Origin: Periplaneta americana
Lineage: Eukaryota; Arthropoda; Insecta; Blattodea; Blattidae
DNA length: 64,000 nucleotides
Direction of reading: 5' to 3'
Assembly (NCBI RefSeq): GCF_040183065.1
Contig: NC_091121.1
Coordinates: 41,128,787-41,192,786 of the forward strand
Made by a program: the position numbers and the translations under genes. The notes beneath the pieces are model-generated. The model saw only the letters and a program-made list of their open reading frames with translations. It searched no databases and had not been told where the DNA came from. The stretch's first letter is position 1. Each line of letters opens with the position of its first letter. Positions 12,264 to 24,299 of this stretch are shown piece by piece.

Positions 12264-13615
12264 GGGCCTGTTTCTCAAAAATACTAGTTTAGTAGTTCAC
12301 CAGTTACTAGTTACCAGAGTATATTTCATCAGCTCTAGTAGATTCTGTTTCTCAAACTATTTTACCAGTCTAGTAACTTGTGACAATTTTTCACTAGTCA
12401 CATGATCTATTTCACTAGTCAGCTGATTGAGTTCATTTGTTTATAGCCATTGGTAGGTATTGTTATTTGAGTTTAGAAGGCTAAGTTGTTTGTGTTTTGG
12501 TTCTTACTTCTCTCTTCTCTTGAAATTCCATCAATTGAAAGCAAATTAACTATACTCAATATGATTAATGAATCAAAGGATATATTATTTGGTGCTTTTT
12601 CAAGCATAATAACAAAAAATGATAAAGTAAACGAATGGACAAAAAAATTTGTAATATGTGAGGCTATGGAACTGATACCTCAGAACAAAGATTATGCTTA
12701 CGTTAGGGACACTTATTGGCCCAACATTAAGAAAGCAACTTTGATGAGTACCAATTCAAGTTCACAGTATCATAATATGAACACATTATGTAGCTAGTGG
12801 GTCTACTGGCGACATGAATGCTACTTATGACTTGAAAAATTCGCAATTTTTTTTTTTTCAGTTTTACATTTGATCTACTCGTAAATTGGTGTCGTTTTGT
12901 ACTTAATTTGTAGGCTAAAGTTGACAATGTCAGAAGAACTGGCAGTGGAGGAGGAAAGCCAGCAAAAATTACTGCAGTTGATGAATTGGTATCAGATTAT
13001 TAGGAAAAAAATTCTGCATGTGTTGCTGGTCTAGGGCAGAAAAACCAGATGGCATTGGAAAATAATCAACATCCCGATTTGTAGAGCAATTTGTATTTGA
13101 AGCTTTGCTGACAATGCATGACTTCTATTTGTTTGTCTTGTTTTGGCAGGTCCCACTATATTGAACAACTCTCCAAGCTTTTCAGCACTTTATTTAAACA
13201 ATGCTCCCGTAAAGGAATAATAATTGTTCTTTCTCGATATAGTTTTAGCTCTTCTCACAACAACTTCTTTACTACTTCAATCGGTATCACTAAACCACAT
13301 ATTAAAAAAATAACTACAATATTTTGTTTTGATTATCTGAGAAAGATTGCCACTGGTAACTGATAATATAGAAATCACCAGTCTTTAGAGTCTTGTAGGA
13401 ATATTCCTGTTGAATACTAGTATAATCAACTAGATTAGCATTTTGAGAAACAGAATCTCTTATGAACTGGTGAAATCGACCAATATTACTAGTCTGTGAA
13501 CTGGTAACTACTACTTAACCCTTGTAGTTTCTAGAAACACAGACTTGTAAAACAAACTATTATTACTACTGTACAGACTAGTATTACTAGTCCGTGAGTT
13601 TTGAGAAACAGGCCC
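12264..13615 (+). mobile_element. Harbinger-like DNA transposon carrying a Myb/SANT-like gene remnant
   Basis: The inverted ends gggcctgtttctcaaaa / ttttgagaaacaggccc are perfect over 17 bp, with further inverted blocks inside (actagtnnnnagtt-type words near both ends). The flanks can be read as a 3-bp duplication CAG (12261-12263 and 13616-13618), or CCAGG with slightly shorter ends. No DDE transposase is seen; the cargo is the gene remnant at 12563-13050. Confidence 0.7.
12563..13050 (+). pseudogene. Myb/SANT-like (zeste/apontic-type) DNA-binding protein remnant
   Basis: Residues such as 'MINESKDILFGAFSSIITK' followed by 'VNEWTKKF' and 'YAYVRDTYWPNIKKATL' fit the N-terminal trihelix domain that Harbinger elements and insect regulatory proteins share ('LFGxFSxxITxxxKxxxWxxI...YxRDTxWPNWRKxT'). 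After an apparent intron (candidate acceptor near 12914) the frame gives 'VDNVRRTGSGGGKPAKIT', again family-like. It breaks at a stop near 13001. Exon boundaries are uncertain. The location between inverted repeats suggests it is the element's second ORF, not a host gene. Confidence 0.55.
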
Positions 13616-13618
13616 CAG

Positions 13619-15323
13619 GTGGCAGTTGGGGAATACTTCTCAGAAATGGGTGGTAGGAGGAAAATGAAATACCTCCTGTGGACCAATAGATCATTGTCTA
13701 CACTGGCCTGTCACGACACAGGAGTGTCCCACAGGTGACAGAGGTGGGAATAGTTGATGGATACAATGAAGTCCTCTCAGCTAGGTCCTATGGACCAGCG
13801 GACCAAAGACAGGGGTTACCCTCAATCCTTATCAGGAGTTGAGTCTGAACATACAACCGCCAACTCTTAAAACCAGTATGTCCTCAAATAAAATGGTTGT
13901 AATTTGCTCATGCATGTTGCGTTAATCTAGCAAATTGCGAATCTCTTGAGACTTGCGTGGATCTTACGTCCAAATATTGGGAAGCAAGAAGGAAGATAAC
14001 TTGATTGTTAAATCCTTAGCATTACAAACACACACACCAGTTTCAATAAACAAAATACAGTTGCAGAATTATTTACCTATAACATTCCATATTCTAACAG
14101 TGCACGATATTAAACAGATTTATCTTAAGGAATTCTGACAAGGTGAGTATGCCTGAATGCATAGCATTTAATGATAATTAATGATCATGTGCTCATTGTC
14201 ACCTTATATGAAAAAGGTCTAACACAAAAGTATATTACTCTTCATGTTATTGTTAGACCTTTCCTAGAGGGACCCCCCCTCGCTGTTTGATAAAATTTTC
14301 CCGCCAAAAAAGACTATATATATTCACACACACTATATGCGTCTTATATAGTGACAGCAGAGGTGATGGTGCTTCATAAATTGCAAGTTGATCAATGAGT
14401 GCCTTTATTTCTAAGTCCTGCTTATAGCGAACTCTGGTGTAGAAAGTATACACTATATAAGCAACATTGCAGAACTCTGTAATGGCATTGGAACTTCGGA
14501 CTACCCATTTTACGATATAGGTCTATGGGAAATAGTTCATTTGTGATGAAGTAGGGAGGGAATAAGTCACACAATGTGTAAAGTCTACCCTAAAAAAAAT
14601 TGTGCTCTCCTCCCAAGCAAAAACTGAAATAATACCCCTATTAAATTCTCTTATAGGTTTTAAGTGGCTTAATTGCTGCCTCTCCTTTTTCTAACATTGC
14701 CACTTACCTGTGTCTAAAATTTATTTCCATTTCGCAGTTTGTATTTTGTTTAACATTAGAATTACGTTTTTACAGATCTTCCTGGAGAGGAGAAAAGATT
14801 TTTTAAACAGTTTCCTAGGTTGAAACAGCTAGAAAATGCAGCAATTAAAATGAATAACATCGAGAAATGTTTCTACACAATTATTCACCCAAGAAACACA
14901 CTAACACAAATTAATTATGCACAAAGTATTTAAATTAATTAAAAATTATAAAATGTCTGCTGTTTTCCTCGCTTACAACAATGGAATCTGCATTTTCTTA
15001 ATGACAGGCAATAGAATGTGTTTGCATAACAACTACAATTAGTTACTATCATTGCTACTAAGATTTATTTAAATTTATCCTTCCTCAAGAGAAGTTGACC
15101 ACTGGGATCCGGAATTATAAGCAGCAAAAAATAAAGAGAAATGAAACAAGTAAAACAATTATTCGATTTGTACATTAAAACAAAAATTGATGTGTTAAAT
15201 GTAAATGATAGTGTAGAATTTGAAGAGAGGCCTTCAGAATTTCCATCACTATCTTCTGAACCTCATAAAAGGGAAGTTTAAAAGATTTAAGGATATTACT
15301 TGTAAATTTTGGTAAACAACCCT
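13619..15323. other. intergenic stretch, no gene recognised
   Basis: Bases 13619-13880 appear to continue a repetitive sequence interrupted by the element at 12264-13615 (gcgtcccc on the left, aggtggcagttgg on the right). The rest is AT-rich with no recognisable domain. Confidence 0.5.
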
Positions 15324-15945
15324 TCACTCCAAATAGTAAGCTGTAACATCCCAATTGTAAAGCAAAATGCTATATTTTTCACCAAGGTAAGGAAGACAAG
15401 GTACATATTTAGCTCGCTTGTCATCATTTATCTGCATTGCCTGATTCGTGCCTTGCTCAAAGCATATCATAGGGTCTAAGACCATTGCTTTCTGAGTTCT
15501 TCTATTGATGGCAATTATATCCACCCTTCTATGAGAATCATCTTCAGACACACAATGAATCTCCTCATGTAGTTCCCATCCTCTGTTTCTTAGTAGGTTG
15601 GCAATTGCTGTATGGCTGTGGGAGCTGGCAACATGACTGGAATGATTGCTTTCTGAGAATGTCTCTGAGATGTTTTCCTGGAGTTTGAGGATCAATCTTC
15701 AGGCACATGAGAGATGTTTTCTTTTCCTCTTTAGATTTCTCATGTGATGTAGATGTGCATCACTCATCAGTGCCAGTTGCCTACAGATGTTATAGTGTTG
15801 AATACTGGCTTTCCATTCAACTTTCAGAATTCCAAGACCTCTTACGTTATTCGATGCATACAGCATAGCATCTGGGAGGGACAATATTTCCTTGATTACA
15901 CCTACACGAACACTTACATATACACAGAACAAGACATAACACTCC
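15324..15945 (-). pseudogene. R2-like LINE: reverse transcriptase C-terminus and restriction-like endonuclease tail
   Basis: Two minus-strand frames (15699-15947 and 15324-15695) join into one C-terminus. The first resembles the post-thumb region ('LPDAMLYASNNVRGLGI' then 'ASIQHYNICRQLALMSD'). The second has 'IANLLRNRGWELHEEIHC' then 'RRVDIIAINRR', the basic/acidic motif spacing of a restriction-like (PD-D/ExK type) endonuclease. Its last part 'YLGEKYSI...WDVT' matches the related tail at 57.9 kb. 5'-truncated and frameshifted at about 15697. The clade is inferred from the C-terminus only. Confidence 0.6.
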
Positions 15946-15950
15946 ACAGA

Positions 15951-16146
15951 TATACATCATGTACAGCATGGCCTGCCGGAGTGGTGTGCAACTACAAAAA
16001 TGGGTCACAGTCCTGCCATCTATCCGCAACATGCGGAACCAGAACATAATAGTGCAGTCAGGGACCCAAGAAGTCCGATACTGCATCAAAATCAAAGAAG
16101 AATTTGAAAAAAAAAGTGGGTGATACATACATACATACATACATTA
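15951..16146 (+). mobile_element. LINE 3'-end fragment with (atac)n tail
   Basis: A short sequence ends in a run of tac/atac units at 16118-16144, similar in style to the tails of LINE fragments at 27880 and 63357. No protein domain can be assigned and the left boundary is approximate. Confidence 0.4.
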
Positions 16147-16289
16147 GAATGCGTTTGATACGATAGTGCCTATTTCAGTCTGAGTTAGCCAGAAATGTGT
16201 AACAATATGGCTGATTTAATATCTATACTTCTATCTAATTAATTTACGAAACTTACCACCAGAGCTCCCTGCCTACCTATCTACCAACC

Positions 16290-16800
16290 TGAGAGGATAA
16301 AAAGAACGAACTCTACTCTAGGACTCTCTAGTTTCGGTGTAACATCTTTGATTGTGTATCGTCAGTGTTTGTGACATACATACTTCTTTTCTTTTCCCAG
16401 CCGCTTGAGTGACATCTGTTGGAGTGTTCCGATACTGTTACGGTGTAAACTGCAGTGTTTTCTCATGGGAAGCGATTGACATAATTATAATTATATTGTA
16501 TATGTGTTTGTCGAGACGTCAGTTCTTCGTACTTCGTTCGTGAGTCAGAGTACTTTCCCCATGGGAAACCACTTGTTATAATTTTATAATATAAACTAGT
16601 TTTTGTAGTGGAACATATGATACATATATCGCACAACGAAATTAGCGGTATGATAATGTGTCAAGGTGTGAAATTTAATATATGATATATTTATTGCAAG
16701 ACGAGAGTACGTATATTGATGACACGGAAATAAAATTGTTTTTCAGGGTCATGTGAGATGTCTGTTTCTACTTTGAAGTAATATAATTTACATTGCCTCG
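16290..16800 (+). promoter_or_regulatory. STIMATE: STIMATE promoter / 5' UTR region
   Basis: This is the sequence directly upstream of the STIMATE start codon. It is less AT-rich than its surroundings at 16290-16460. A pyrimidine tract with tttttcag at 16740-16746 could be the acceptor of a 5' UTR intron. No TATA box can be assigned with confidence, and the transcription start is unknown. Confidence 0.35.
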
Positions 16801-16918
16801 ATGAATTCATCTATTTTTGAGGGCCATAGACACGATGGATTCCCTTGTAATATTACTGATATGTTTGGATGGTTCTTGCAAGTCTTGCTGGCCGCTTTGG
16901 CATTTACTTGCCTAATAT
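16801..16918 (+). CDS. STIMATE: STIMATE/TMEM110 exon 1 (start codon, first membrane segment)
   Basis: STIMATE is a multi-pass ER membrane protein at ER-plasma membrane junctions; it binds STIM1 and promotes Orai-mediated store-operated calcium entry. Exon 1 encodes residues 1-39, beginning MNSSIFEGHRHDGFPC and running into the first hydrophobic helix (FGWFLQVLLAALAFTCLI). The ATG is chosen because an in-frame TGA lies at 16774-16776 and no other ATG intervenes. The exon ends at the consensus donor gtaagt, one base into codon 40 (Leu). The NIT and FxxFLQxLLxxxAFxxL pattern matches the vertebrate protein. The exon is short and would be missed by a plain reading-frame search. Confidence 0.9.
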
Positions 16919-18825
16919 GTAAGTAGTAGGATAAATTCATTGCAGTCATTTTTTCAATTTGATATAAGAAGTTAAATGTTATAATTTTACTCTCAATTCT
17001 CGTAATCTTTTGGTGATATTAAAGCTTTTCGTATAATTAACTTCCTAGTACAATGCTAAAAGAGCTCGGAAGATCTGGCTGATTATCTGGTTGTTAGGTA
17101 TCCTTATTAAATTAGTTACTATTAGAAAGTACTTGGAATAAACACCAATTTAGCCCTTACAAATTTTGTTATGTAACAATACGTGGAGTTTATTGCCCAA
17201 AGATAATTTAATTAATTGACCAATATTTTATTTACACTAAGTTTTTAATGGTTAAGTTCTGAATTTGAAAAGCAAATGATTTGCAGGCTTATACCAGTAG
17301 TTAGATTGAGGTATCTATATTTATAGGCCTAGTTGTGTAAGACTAATATTTTATTACACTTGAGATTATATATGCAACACTCACATGAAATTAAATTAAG
17401 ATTCAAGTAAAGATGTTCAATTCGCTTTTTTTGTATATATATAAAATATTTCGGGATGAATAAACTAGTTCGTGTGGTTTTATGAGAAGAGCATAAATGT
17501 AAGAAGTAATTTTGTAGGTGACCCACAATCGTTTGGAAACGAGGTAGCATACTGACCCATATTTGTTTTTCTAAGTGAATTTTGTTTTATTATCGCCTTA
17601 GAACAACTTTTTAAGGATAGGCAAAATCATAACTGAGGTAAATTCACTCCTGTGCATAAGTAGTGACAGTTTTCATGCAAGCTCCATAGGTCGTGGGCAA
17701 CCTCTGGTGATTTCGTGGAATATTGACGGTTACCAGCCTTCTGTATTGGTCATCACGTAAAGCACCCATCCCTCCTTAAAGTGGGTAGAATAAGCCAATT
17801 TTATTTATTATTTTTAAATAAAACTTCAGTGGTAAACGAAAATAAAAAATAAGTTGCAGTTCACGTTGTCAATCTGTATAATATATCAGCATTAAGTGAT
17901 ATAATGCTTGGACATAAATTTATTCTCGCCACTTATTAAATAATTTAACAACACACTGTTTCTGTAATTGTGTAGCATCTGGAAAACGCTGCCAAAACTT
18001 GTGTAAACACAACTTGTACTACTACTTCTTCAGTATCAGTAGATACGTTTTAATGAGGAAAATGTGTTGTTGTACTGTACCAGTAGGCCTGTATCTACTG
18101 TGGTTAAAAATAATTCTTACTCATCCTGCTCCTCCCTGAATTTATAACTTGTCTTGGGCAAGTCTATTGTTCAGACAATAGAGAGGTTTTCTCCAGGTAG
18201 TCCGGTTTTCCTTGATGTTATTAAACTTTGCAGGGAAAGTAATAGCACACAATAGAAATGCTGTATACAAATAATGATGTAAGTTATTGGAAAGAATATA
18301 AGTATGTAGCTCCATGTGTGAATGCAACGTTTATTCTGATATAGAGTTCCAGTTATTATTAACTTCTTTTAAAAAAATAATAGCTGTCTGTGGCGAAATT
18401 CAAACGTTCTCCCTGTTACTTCAGCATTAAGGATACAGTCAGATGAAATTTAAATATTCTTAACCCTTTGAGCTAGACCTTTGAAAATGTATAGGCTACA
18501 CACATCATGCTGTATTTAAATAGCCACTGTACAAAAATTTCATATCATTTGGTTCAAAATTAATTATATGAAGTATTAATATTTTTGTAAATTTAAATTA
18601 TATTTTGAAAATCACTACTACTCCTACAAATTTGAACATTTTTACCCGGAATTTGCTCCACATATCTTCCAAACTCCTTGAAACATAACTTGCTGTTTAC
18701 TTTATTCTTCAAGAGCTATGAAAAAACTATTTTGTATAGTATTTTTTTTTTGTAATGGCAGGTACCGGTACTTGATTGTTCGTCATTCATTTATATGAAG
18801 CCAGTTGTGTAGACCAATTTACCGA

Positions 18826-19036
18826 CAGAGTCATTGCCCAGGTTGCACTATAGGAGACTGGTCTATGCTACAGCCACAATGAGATGAGATGACGATGGAG
18901 AGTTCTTAGGAATTACCACAGGGAAATCAGAGCTCTTAGAGAAAACCCCTTTGTTACATGGATCATGGCTTGCCCAACACAAGATATAAATCGGGGGTAT
19001 GCTGGGAATCGAACATGGACCACAGAATTATAAGTA
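18826..19036 (-). mobile_element. tRNA-derived SINE (family 4) in STIMATE intron 1
   Basis: Read on the minus strand, a B-box-like gttcgattcccag (about 19000-19012) lies near the 5' end, followed by a non-coding body that ends near 18826. Boundaries are approximate and no target duplication was identified. Only one copy is in the window. Confidence 0.5.
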
Positions 19037-19695
19037 CCATAAACTTGATCACTGGGGTAAATTTGACCACAAAAGAAATTTAAATCATGATATCAAGCCC
19101 TAATTATGACTTAGAATTATAAAAAAAAATACTTGAGAAATGGAGGAAAAAATACTGAACTTTAAAAATATATTCAGTGCATTTGATATCACGATATTTT
19201 TTTTCCTTTGTGGTTAAGTTTATCCCAGTTTACAGTGTATAGTTTAATATAAAAACAGGTGAAAATTGTGAAGTCTAGAAAAAAAAAAAAAAAAAAAAAA
19301 GAAATTCTCCCGAAAATGTTGAGGTTTAAGGAAAACCCTGAGACGTTTTCTTAAGCACATCTTTAAGGAGACCTACAAAAATCATGGACGTAGCAGAAAA
19401 TTTGGAGGAGTAGCATTTTTAGTAAAGCTGTATGTAAGAAAAATGCAAATGGAGAAAATTGAGTTTAAAAGTTTAAAGGGCCACTCAGAGTGTGCAATGT
19501 TTTAATTAAATGTCAGCCGATTGAAGGGGCCTAATCTGCATGAACATTTGTGGAGAGATTCTATGAACCATACATAAAATTTTTAGTGGTATTAAAAACG
19601 AAATGGAATTTTTAAAATCAAATGTCACCTCATTGTATCATTATATTTGATCATTGAAATACAATCTTAATTTTTTTTTTCTGGATGTTTTTCAG

Positions 19696-19840
19696 TGAAA
19701 AGGTTCTGTGAGCCTCGGTATGAACGCCGGCCATGGCTGATATGGTTCTATGATACCTCTAAGCAAGGCATGGGAGCTCTAGTTATTCATTTAGCAAATG
19801 TTTACTTGGCTACAACATTTCAGGGAGATCCATGCACTTG
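19696..19840 (+). CDS. STIMATE: STIMATE exon 2 (conserved cytosolic loop and second membrane segment)
   Basis: Acceptor tgtttttcag precedes the exon and donor gtgagt follows. It encodes residues 40-88: [20 protein letters not shown], then [20 protein letters not shown]. The block KRFxEPxxERRPWxIWFxDTSKQ is the most conserved part of the family and identifies the gene. A hydrophobic helix covers about residues 64-80. The exon ends two bases into the Trp88 codon. A LINE fragment begins only about 120 bp after the donor. Confidence 0.95.
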
Positions 19841-19962
19841 GTGAGTGTCAGAACGCCTTGCATTGTTTTAGTACGGTAACGATTAAAATGTGTTATAATT
19901 TTACATTATTAATAGTAAATTATGTTAAACATTGTTTTAAATTAAGGTTATTGTATGAAAAC

Positions 19963-20815
19963 ACAGAGGGTTTGGAATTGAACGGGTTACATCATCTGCC
20001 TGCTTATGCGGATGACATGAATATGTTAGGAGAAATCCACAAACATTTAGGGAAAACACGGGAATTTTACTTGAAGCAAGTAAGGAGATAGGTTTGAAAT
20101 TAAACCCCGAAAAAACAAAGTCGGTATATGATGTCTCGTGACCAGAACTTAGTATGAAGTGGAAATATAAAAATTGGAAATTTATCCTTTGAAGAGAAGG
20201 AAATATTCAAGTACCTTGTAGCAATAGTAACAAATATAAATGACACTCGAGAGGAAATTAAACACAGAATAAATATGGGAAATGTCTGTTATTATTTGGT
20301 TGAGAACCTTTTATCATCCTGTCTGCTCTCGAAAAAATTGAAAGTTAGAATTTATAAAACAGTTATATTACCAGCTGTTCTGTATGGTTGTGAAACTTGG
20401 ACTCTTACTTTGAGAGAGGAACAGAGGTTAAGGGTGTTTGAGAATAAGATGCTTAGGAAAATATTTGGGGCTGAGAGGGATGAAGTTACAGAAGAATGGA
20501 GAAAGTTACATAATGCAGAATTGCACGCATTGTATTCTTCACCTAACATAATTAAATCCACACATTTGAGATGGGCAGGGCATGTACCACATATGAGTAA
20601 TCCAGATATGCATATAAAGTGTTAATTGGAAGACCAGAGGGAAAAAGACCTTTGGAGAGGCCAAGACGTAGATGGAAGGATAATATTAAAATGAATTTGA
20701 GGGAGATGGGATAAGATGGTAGGGACTGAATTAATCTTGCTCAGGATAGAGACCGATGGCTTATATGAGGGTGGCAATGAACCTCCGGGTTATTTAAAAG
20801 CCATTTGTATGTAAG
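19963..20815 (+). mobile_element. RTE-type LINE fragment (family B) in STIMATE intron 2
   Basis: Reverse transcriptase pieces are readable in several frames: 'LNGLHHLPAYADDMNMLGE' (YADD active site), then 'VILPAVLYGCETWTLTLREE' and 'LRRIF/KIFGAERDEVTEEW' with 'LRWAGHV'. It is closely related to the minus-strand copy at 42017-43092, down to the word gagggtttggaattgaa at the left edge. Frameshifts and stops show it is dead. It ends with gtaagta units near 20810. Confidence 0.85.
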
Positions 20816-20820
20816 TATAG

Positions 20821-22110
20821 GTGATGAATCGGCGTTTATATTCAAAGGTGGAAGGACAGTTGGAAGAAGAGCAGTTTAGCTTCAGGAAAGGAAAAAGTCA
20901 GAGATATGCAATTGGACTGTTGTGGACAATTGGCGATAGATATCTCGAGAAGAATAAAGAAGTTTATGTAGTATTTGTGGACCTTGAAAAGGCATTTGAC
21001 ATAGTGGATTGGAATAAACTGATGGGGATCTTGAAGAAAATTGATGTGGATTAGAAAGAGAGAAGGCTGTAACCTTTATATGAAACGAGTCAAAGTCAGG
21101 ATAGGAGAAGAAATGTGAGAAGGAAGTAAAATAGGGAGAGGAGCATGACGAGGATGCCTTTATCACCTACCCTGTTCAACATCTACTTGGAAGATTTAAT
21201 GAAGAACTGTTTTCAGAATGTAGGAGGAGTCATAGGAGGAAGAAGAATAAAGTGCATAAGATTTGCTGGTGATATGGCGTTGTTAGCAGAAGAGGAGATG
21301 ATACTAAGAGATATGCTGCTGGAGCTAAATGACAGCTGTGAGCAGTGTGGGATGAAGATAAATGCAAACAAGACGAAGACCATGGTTATCGCAAGAAAAC
21401 CAAAGAAGGTAAACTTGCGAATTCGAAATGAGGCAGTGAAACAAGTGGACAGCTTGAAATACTTGGGTGTGCTGTAAATAGTAACATGAGCTGTTGCCAG
21501 GAAGTCAAAAGTAGGATAGTAGTGGCAAGGGAAGCTTTTAATAGAGAAAGGAGCATCTTCTGCGGACCTCTGGAAAAAGAACTAAGAAAGAAACTAGTGA
21601 AGTGCTTTATGTGGAGTGTGATATTGTATGGAGCAGAAACATGGACAATACGACGAAGTGAAGAGAAACGACTAAAAGGATTTGAAATGTGGATATGGAA
21701 AAGAATGCCCTGCACCGTGGCATCGTGGTCTAAGGCATCCTGTCTAGGACTTGCGTTAAGGAATGTGCGCTGATTCGAATCCCCATGGAGAAGAAATTTT
21801 CTCATGAAATTTCGGCCAGTGTATGGGACCCAGCATCGTGATGCACTTGGGAACCTGCAATAAGTAGCTAAAATCCAGTTTCGCAAACCAGCTATAACAG
21901 TTGGGGGGGGGGGGATCATCGTGCTAACCACACGATACCTCCATTCTGGTTGGATGATCGTCCACGTTGCTTCGGTATGTGGACATGAGGCCAGCAGCCG
22001 GCTGGTCAGTCTTGGCCCTTCATGGGCTGTAGTGCCATGGATATGGAAAAGAATGGAGCATGGGAAATGGACAGACAGAATAAGAAATGAAGCTGTGTTG
22101 TAAAAACAAT
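20821..22110 (+). mobile_element. non-LTR retrotransposon fragment (family F), split by a SINE
   Basis: The reading begins 'MNRRLYSKVEGQLEEEQFSF' and shows RT motifs 'VFVDLEKAFD', 'PLSPTLFNIYLEDLM', a decayed 'CIRFAGDMALLAEEE' (family FADD is FAGD here), 'INANKTKTMV' and 'ILYGAETWTIRRSEEKRL'. Several stops and shifts separate the blocks. Bases 21708-22038 are a SINE; after it the LINE resumes with the 'WTDRIRNEAVL' segment. Related copies are at 49600-50440 (+) and 55985-56385 (-). Confidence 0.85.
21708..22038 (+). mobile_element. tRNA-derived SINE (family 2) with perfect 17-bp target duplication
   Basis: The insert begins ccctgcaccgtggcatcgtg, carries a tRNA-like head (A-box gtggtctaaggca, B-box gattcgaatcccc) and ends before cat-gg. 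The 17-bp direct repeats ggatatggaaaagaatg at 21691-21707 and 22039-22055 are identical. The interrupted LINE reads continuously when the insert is skipped. A G10 run lies at about 21904-21913. Confidence 0.9.
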
Positions 22111-22849
22111 GGGTGAATAGTTCTACATTATTCTGTGGAAGGTATTGGGTACTTAAAAGTACAGTCACATGTTTAGTACTTTATATGCAATTGTAAAAGA
22201 AAGAATGGTGCTTCCTTTGGTCTAGTTCTTCTGTAGAATTACCTATTTTTATCATAACCACCTTTAATTAATGATCATCATTATTGTTTCTTGTTCTTTT
22301 CGATGTCCTTCAATATATTATGAATTATGATTGTTTACATAGTTAATTTTAAAAACATTATTGCTGTTGATTTATAAATTTTCACTTTGTGAACTATCGC
22401 TCCTTTATTCAAATTTTGGTTTGATTGAATTTCATTAATAAATTTATAAATTTTACTACTATCTTTCTGTGGTCTGTTTATAGATATAAGTCTTGAAATT
22501 ATTTGTTTTAGTTGCAGTGCATTTTTTTTTTTTTTTTAGAGTTACTGCTCTCCTTCTCCAGTCCTGAATATCTTATTCTTATTCATTTTTGATTACACTA
22601 TTCTAACACTTGTATATCAATAAAAAACTGTTAAGTTATTTAAATACCGTAAACAAATTTCAATGTGATTTGCATCATTTCTGAATTCTAGTAATTAAGG
22701 TAAAATACCAACATAGTTTAATATTAACATAGTGAAGTAGTTGATTAATGAAATAACTTAAGCGTTTTGTAGTGATCTTATTGCTGTTTTGATGTTCCCA
22801 AATTCTTCTTCTTGCTTCATTTAGACCTATTATCTTATCACACCTAGAT

Positions 22850-23328
22850 ATTTGAATGCATTCCTGGTAATGAAGCAGCAGATGTTGCAGCAAGAGATGG
22901 TGCTATGAATGGCTCTCAAGTGATTGACGCAAGATGTGGCAAGACATTCAAAATTACTTGAAATATAAAATATGGTGACAGTGGGAAGAAGAATGATCTG
23001 CACAAGAGGGAAATATCAAGAATACTGTTCGAGTTTGGGATTCGTCCACAAGTGTGTCATGACACGAAAAAGTTTTACTAACCTGGTTGAGGGTTGGCCG
23101 CTGTTGTCTGACACATGGCCATCTCCTATGTGGCAAGCTTCAACTGTAGTGTGAGATATGTTATGTACCACTTACGGTCGAACATATTTTACTGCATTGC
23201 AGGAAATATGACTGTGTCCGTGGACAATACACAATTCAGCCAAATCTATGTAACACGTTTGGAAATGATTTTAATTCTGCAAATACAGTTCTGAGATTTT
23301 TATCCAGTAGAGGACTTGACAGGGTGAT
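22850..23328 (+). mobile_element. 3' end of an RNase H-bearing LINE (family E)
   Basis: The plus strand shows 'IPGNEAADVAARDGA' (RNase H C-terminal motif), then decayed linker sequence, then 'EHILLHCRKYDCVRGQYT'-like zinc-knuckle residues and 'NTVLRFLSSRGLDRVI' with a stop at about 23328. These are the last part of ORF2 of a Jockey/I-type LINE. Frameshifts are present. 5'-truncated. Confidence 0.7.
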
Positions 23329-23389
23329 TTAGTTTTTATTGACCCATTGTTGCTTACCCTCCGGACCCTTTACATCCGGAGGTTATTAC

Positions 23390-24299
23390 CAGGCTTCAAG
23401 ACTTTGGACCCAATAGAGCAGTTCAGTGGGAAATCCGCATAACAATGTACTGAGTATAGTGGTAAAGCGTACAGTGGGTGGGGGTACTGTAGAACGAATG
23501 CCAACAAATACGCAAAGAAAAATGCTCTGAATATGAAGGTTTTGACGAATAATTTGGTTTTCATACAAATCCATTGTCAAACTGTGTCTGAAACTATTAC
23601 ACGGTTAGATAAGTCAGAGCAAGAGATGCCGGAAGCCCTCAAAATTAGTTTAGGAAATTACATAGAGAATTAATGAGACACCAAGTACACCGGTTACTTA
23701 ACATGTAAAACAGAAGTGGAAATCAATTTTATGTAAAAATAACGGATATGGAACATTGTGTAATATAAACAGCAAATTATTGGACATAGAGTCACCCGAG
23801 AATAAAGGAATGTCTCTTAGAGACTGCAATGATGTTAGGTTTTTTCGTTTTGTTCCTATCACGTCATGCGACGTAGAATGTAGCTTTTCACAGTACCGAA
23901 AAAGATTTACGTTTGAGACACTGAAAATGTATATTGTAGTACATTGCAATTCGGTACTGTCACTGCAATTCCTAAAGACGATCAATAGGATAAATGAAGA
24001 AATTAAAATTGCTACATGTTTATTTCCACCATTAACACTGTGTATAATTAAACAAAAATGCTTATAAAAGACAGGAGAATAAATGCTTTCCACATTCTTT
24101 TGACATTATCATTGTGTAATGTATATTTACTTTCAGAATGTACATACTTATGTGTGTTTCCCTGTACTACCGTACTCTACTCTAAATAGCAACGTTGTTA
24201 CCTCAACACATCTTTACCTTTCACTACCTGTAGCGAGTCATCAACCTATAGTACATGCACAGTAAACTTATTGTATCAGGTCCAAAGTCTCGAAGCCTG
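23390..24299 (+). mobile_element. deleted hAT transposon with perfect 8-bp target duplication
   Basis: Ends caggcttcaagactttgg / ccaaagtctcgaagcctg are inverted with one mismatch, and gttattac is repeated exactly at 23382-23389 and 24300-24307. Inside, frame 23756-24067 retains the C-terminal dimerisation region ('ITSCDVECSFSQYRKRF' then 'YIVVHCNS'), matching the 'TSCDVERSFSQYK' motif of hAT transposases. The catalytic domain is gone. A relative with the same motif lies at 51551-52812. Confidence 0.9.

Noticed and set aside
21386..22168. 260-codon minus-strand frame, the second longest in the window
   Set aside because: It is the reverse complement of a LINE coding strand plus a SINE; it is Ser/Pro/Leu-rich and has no domain.
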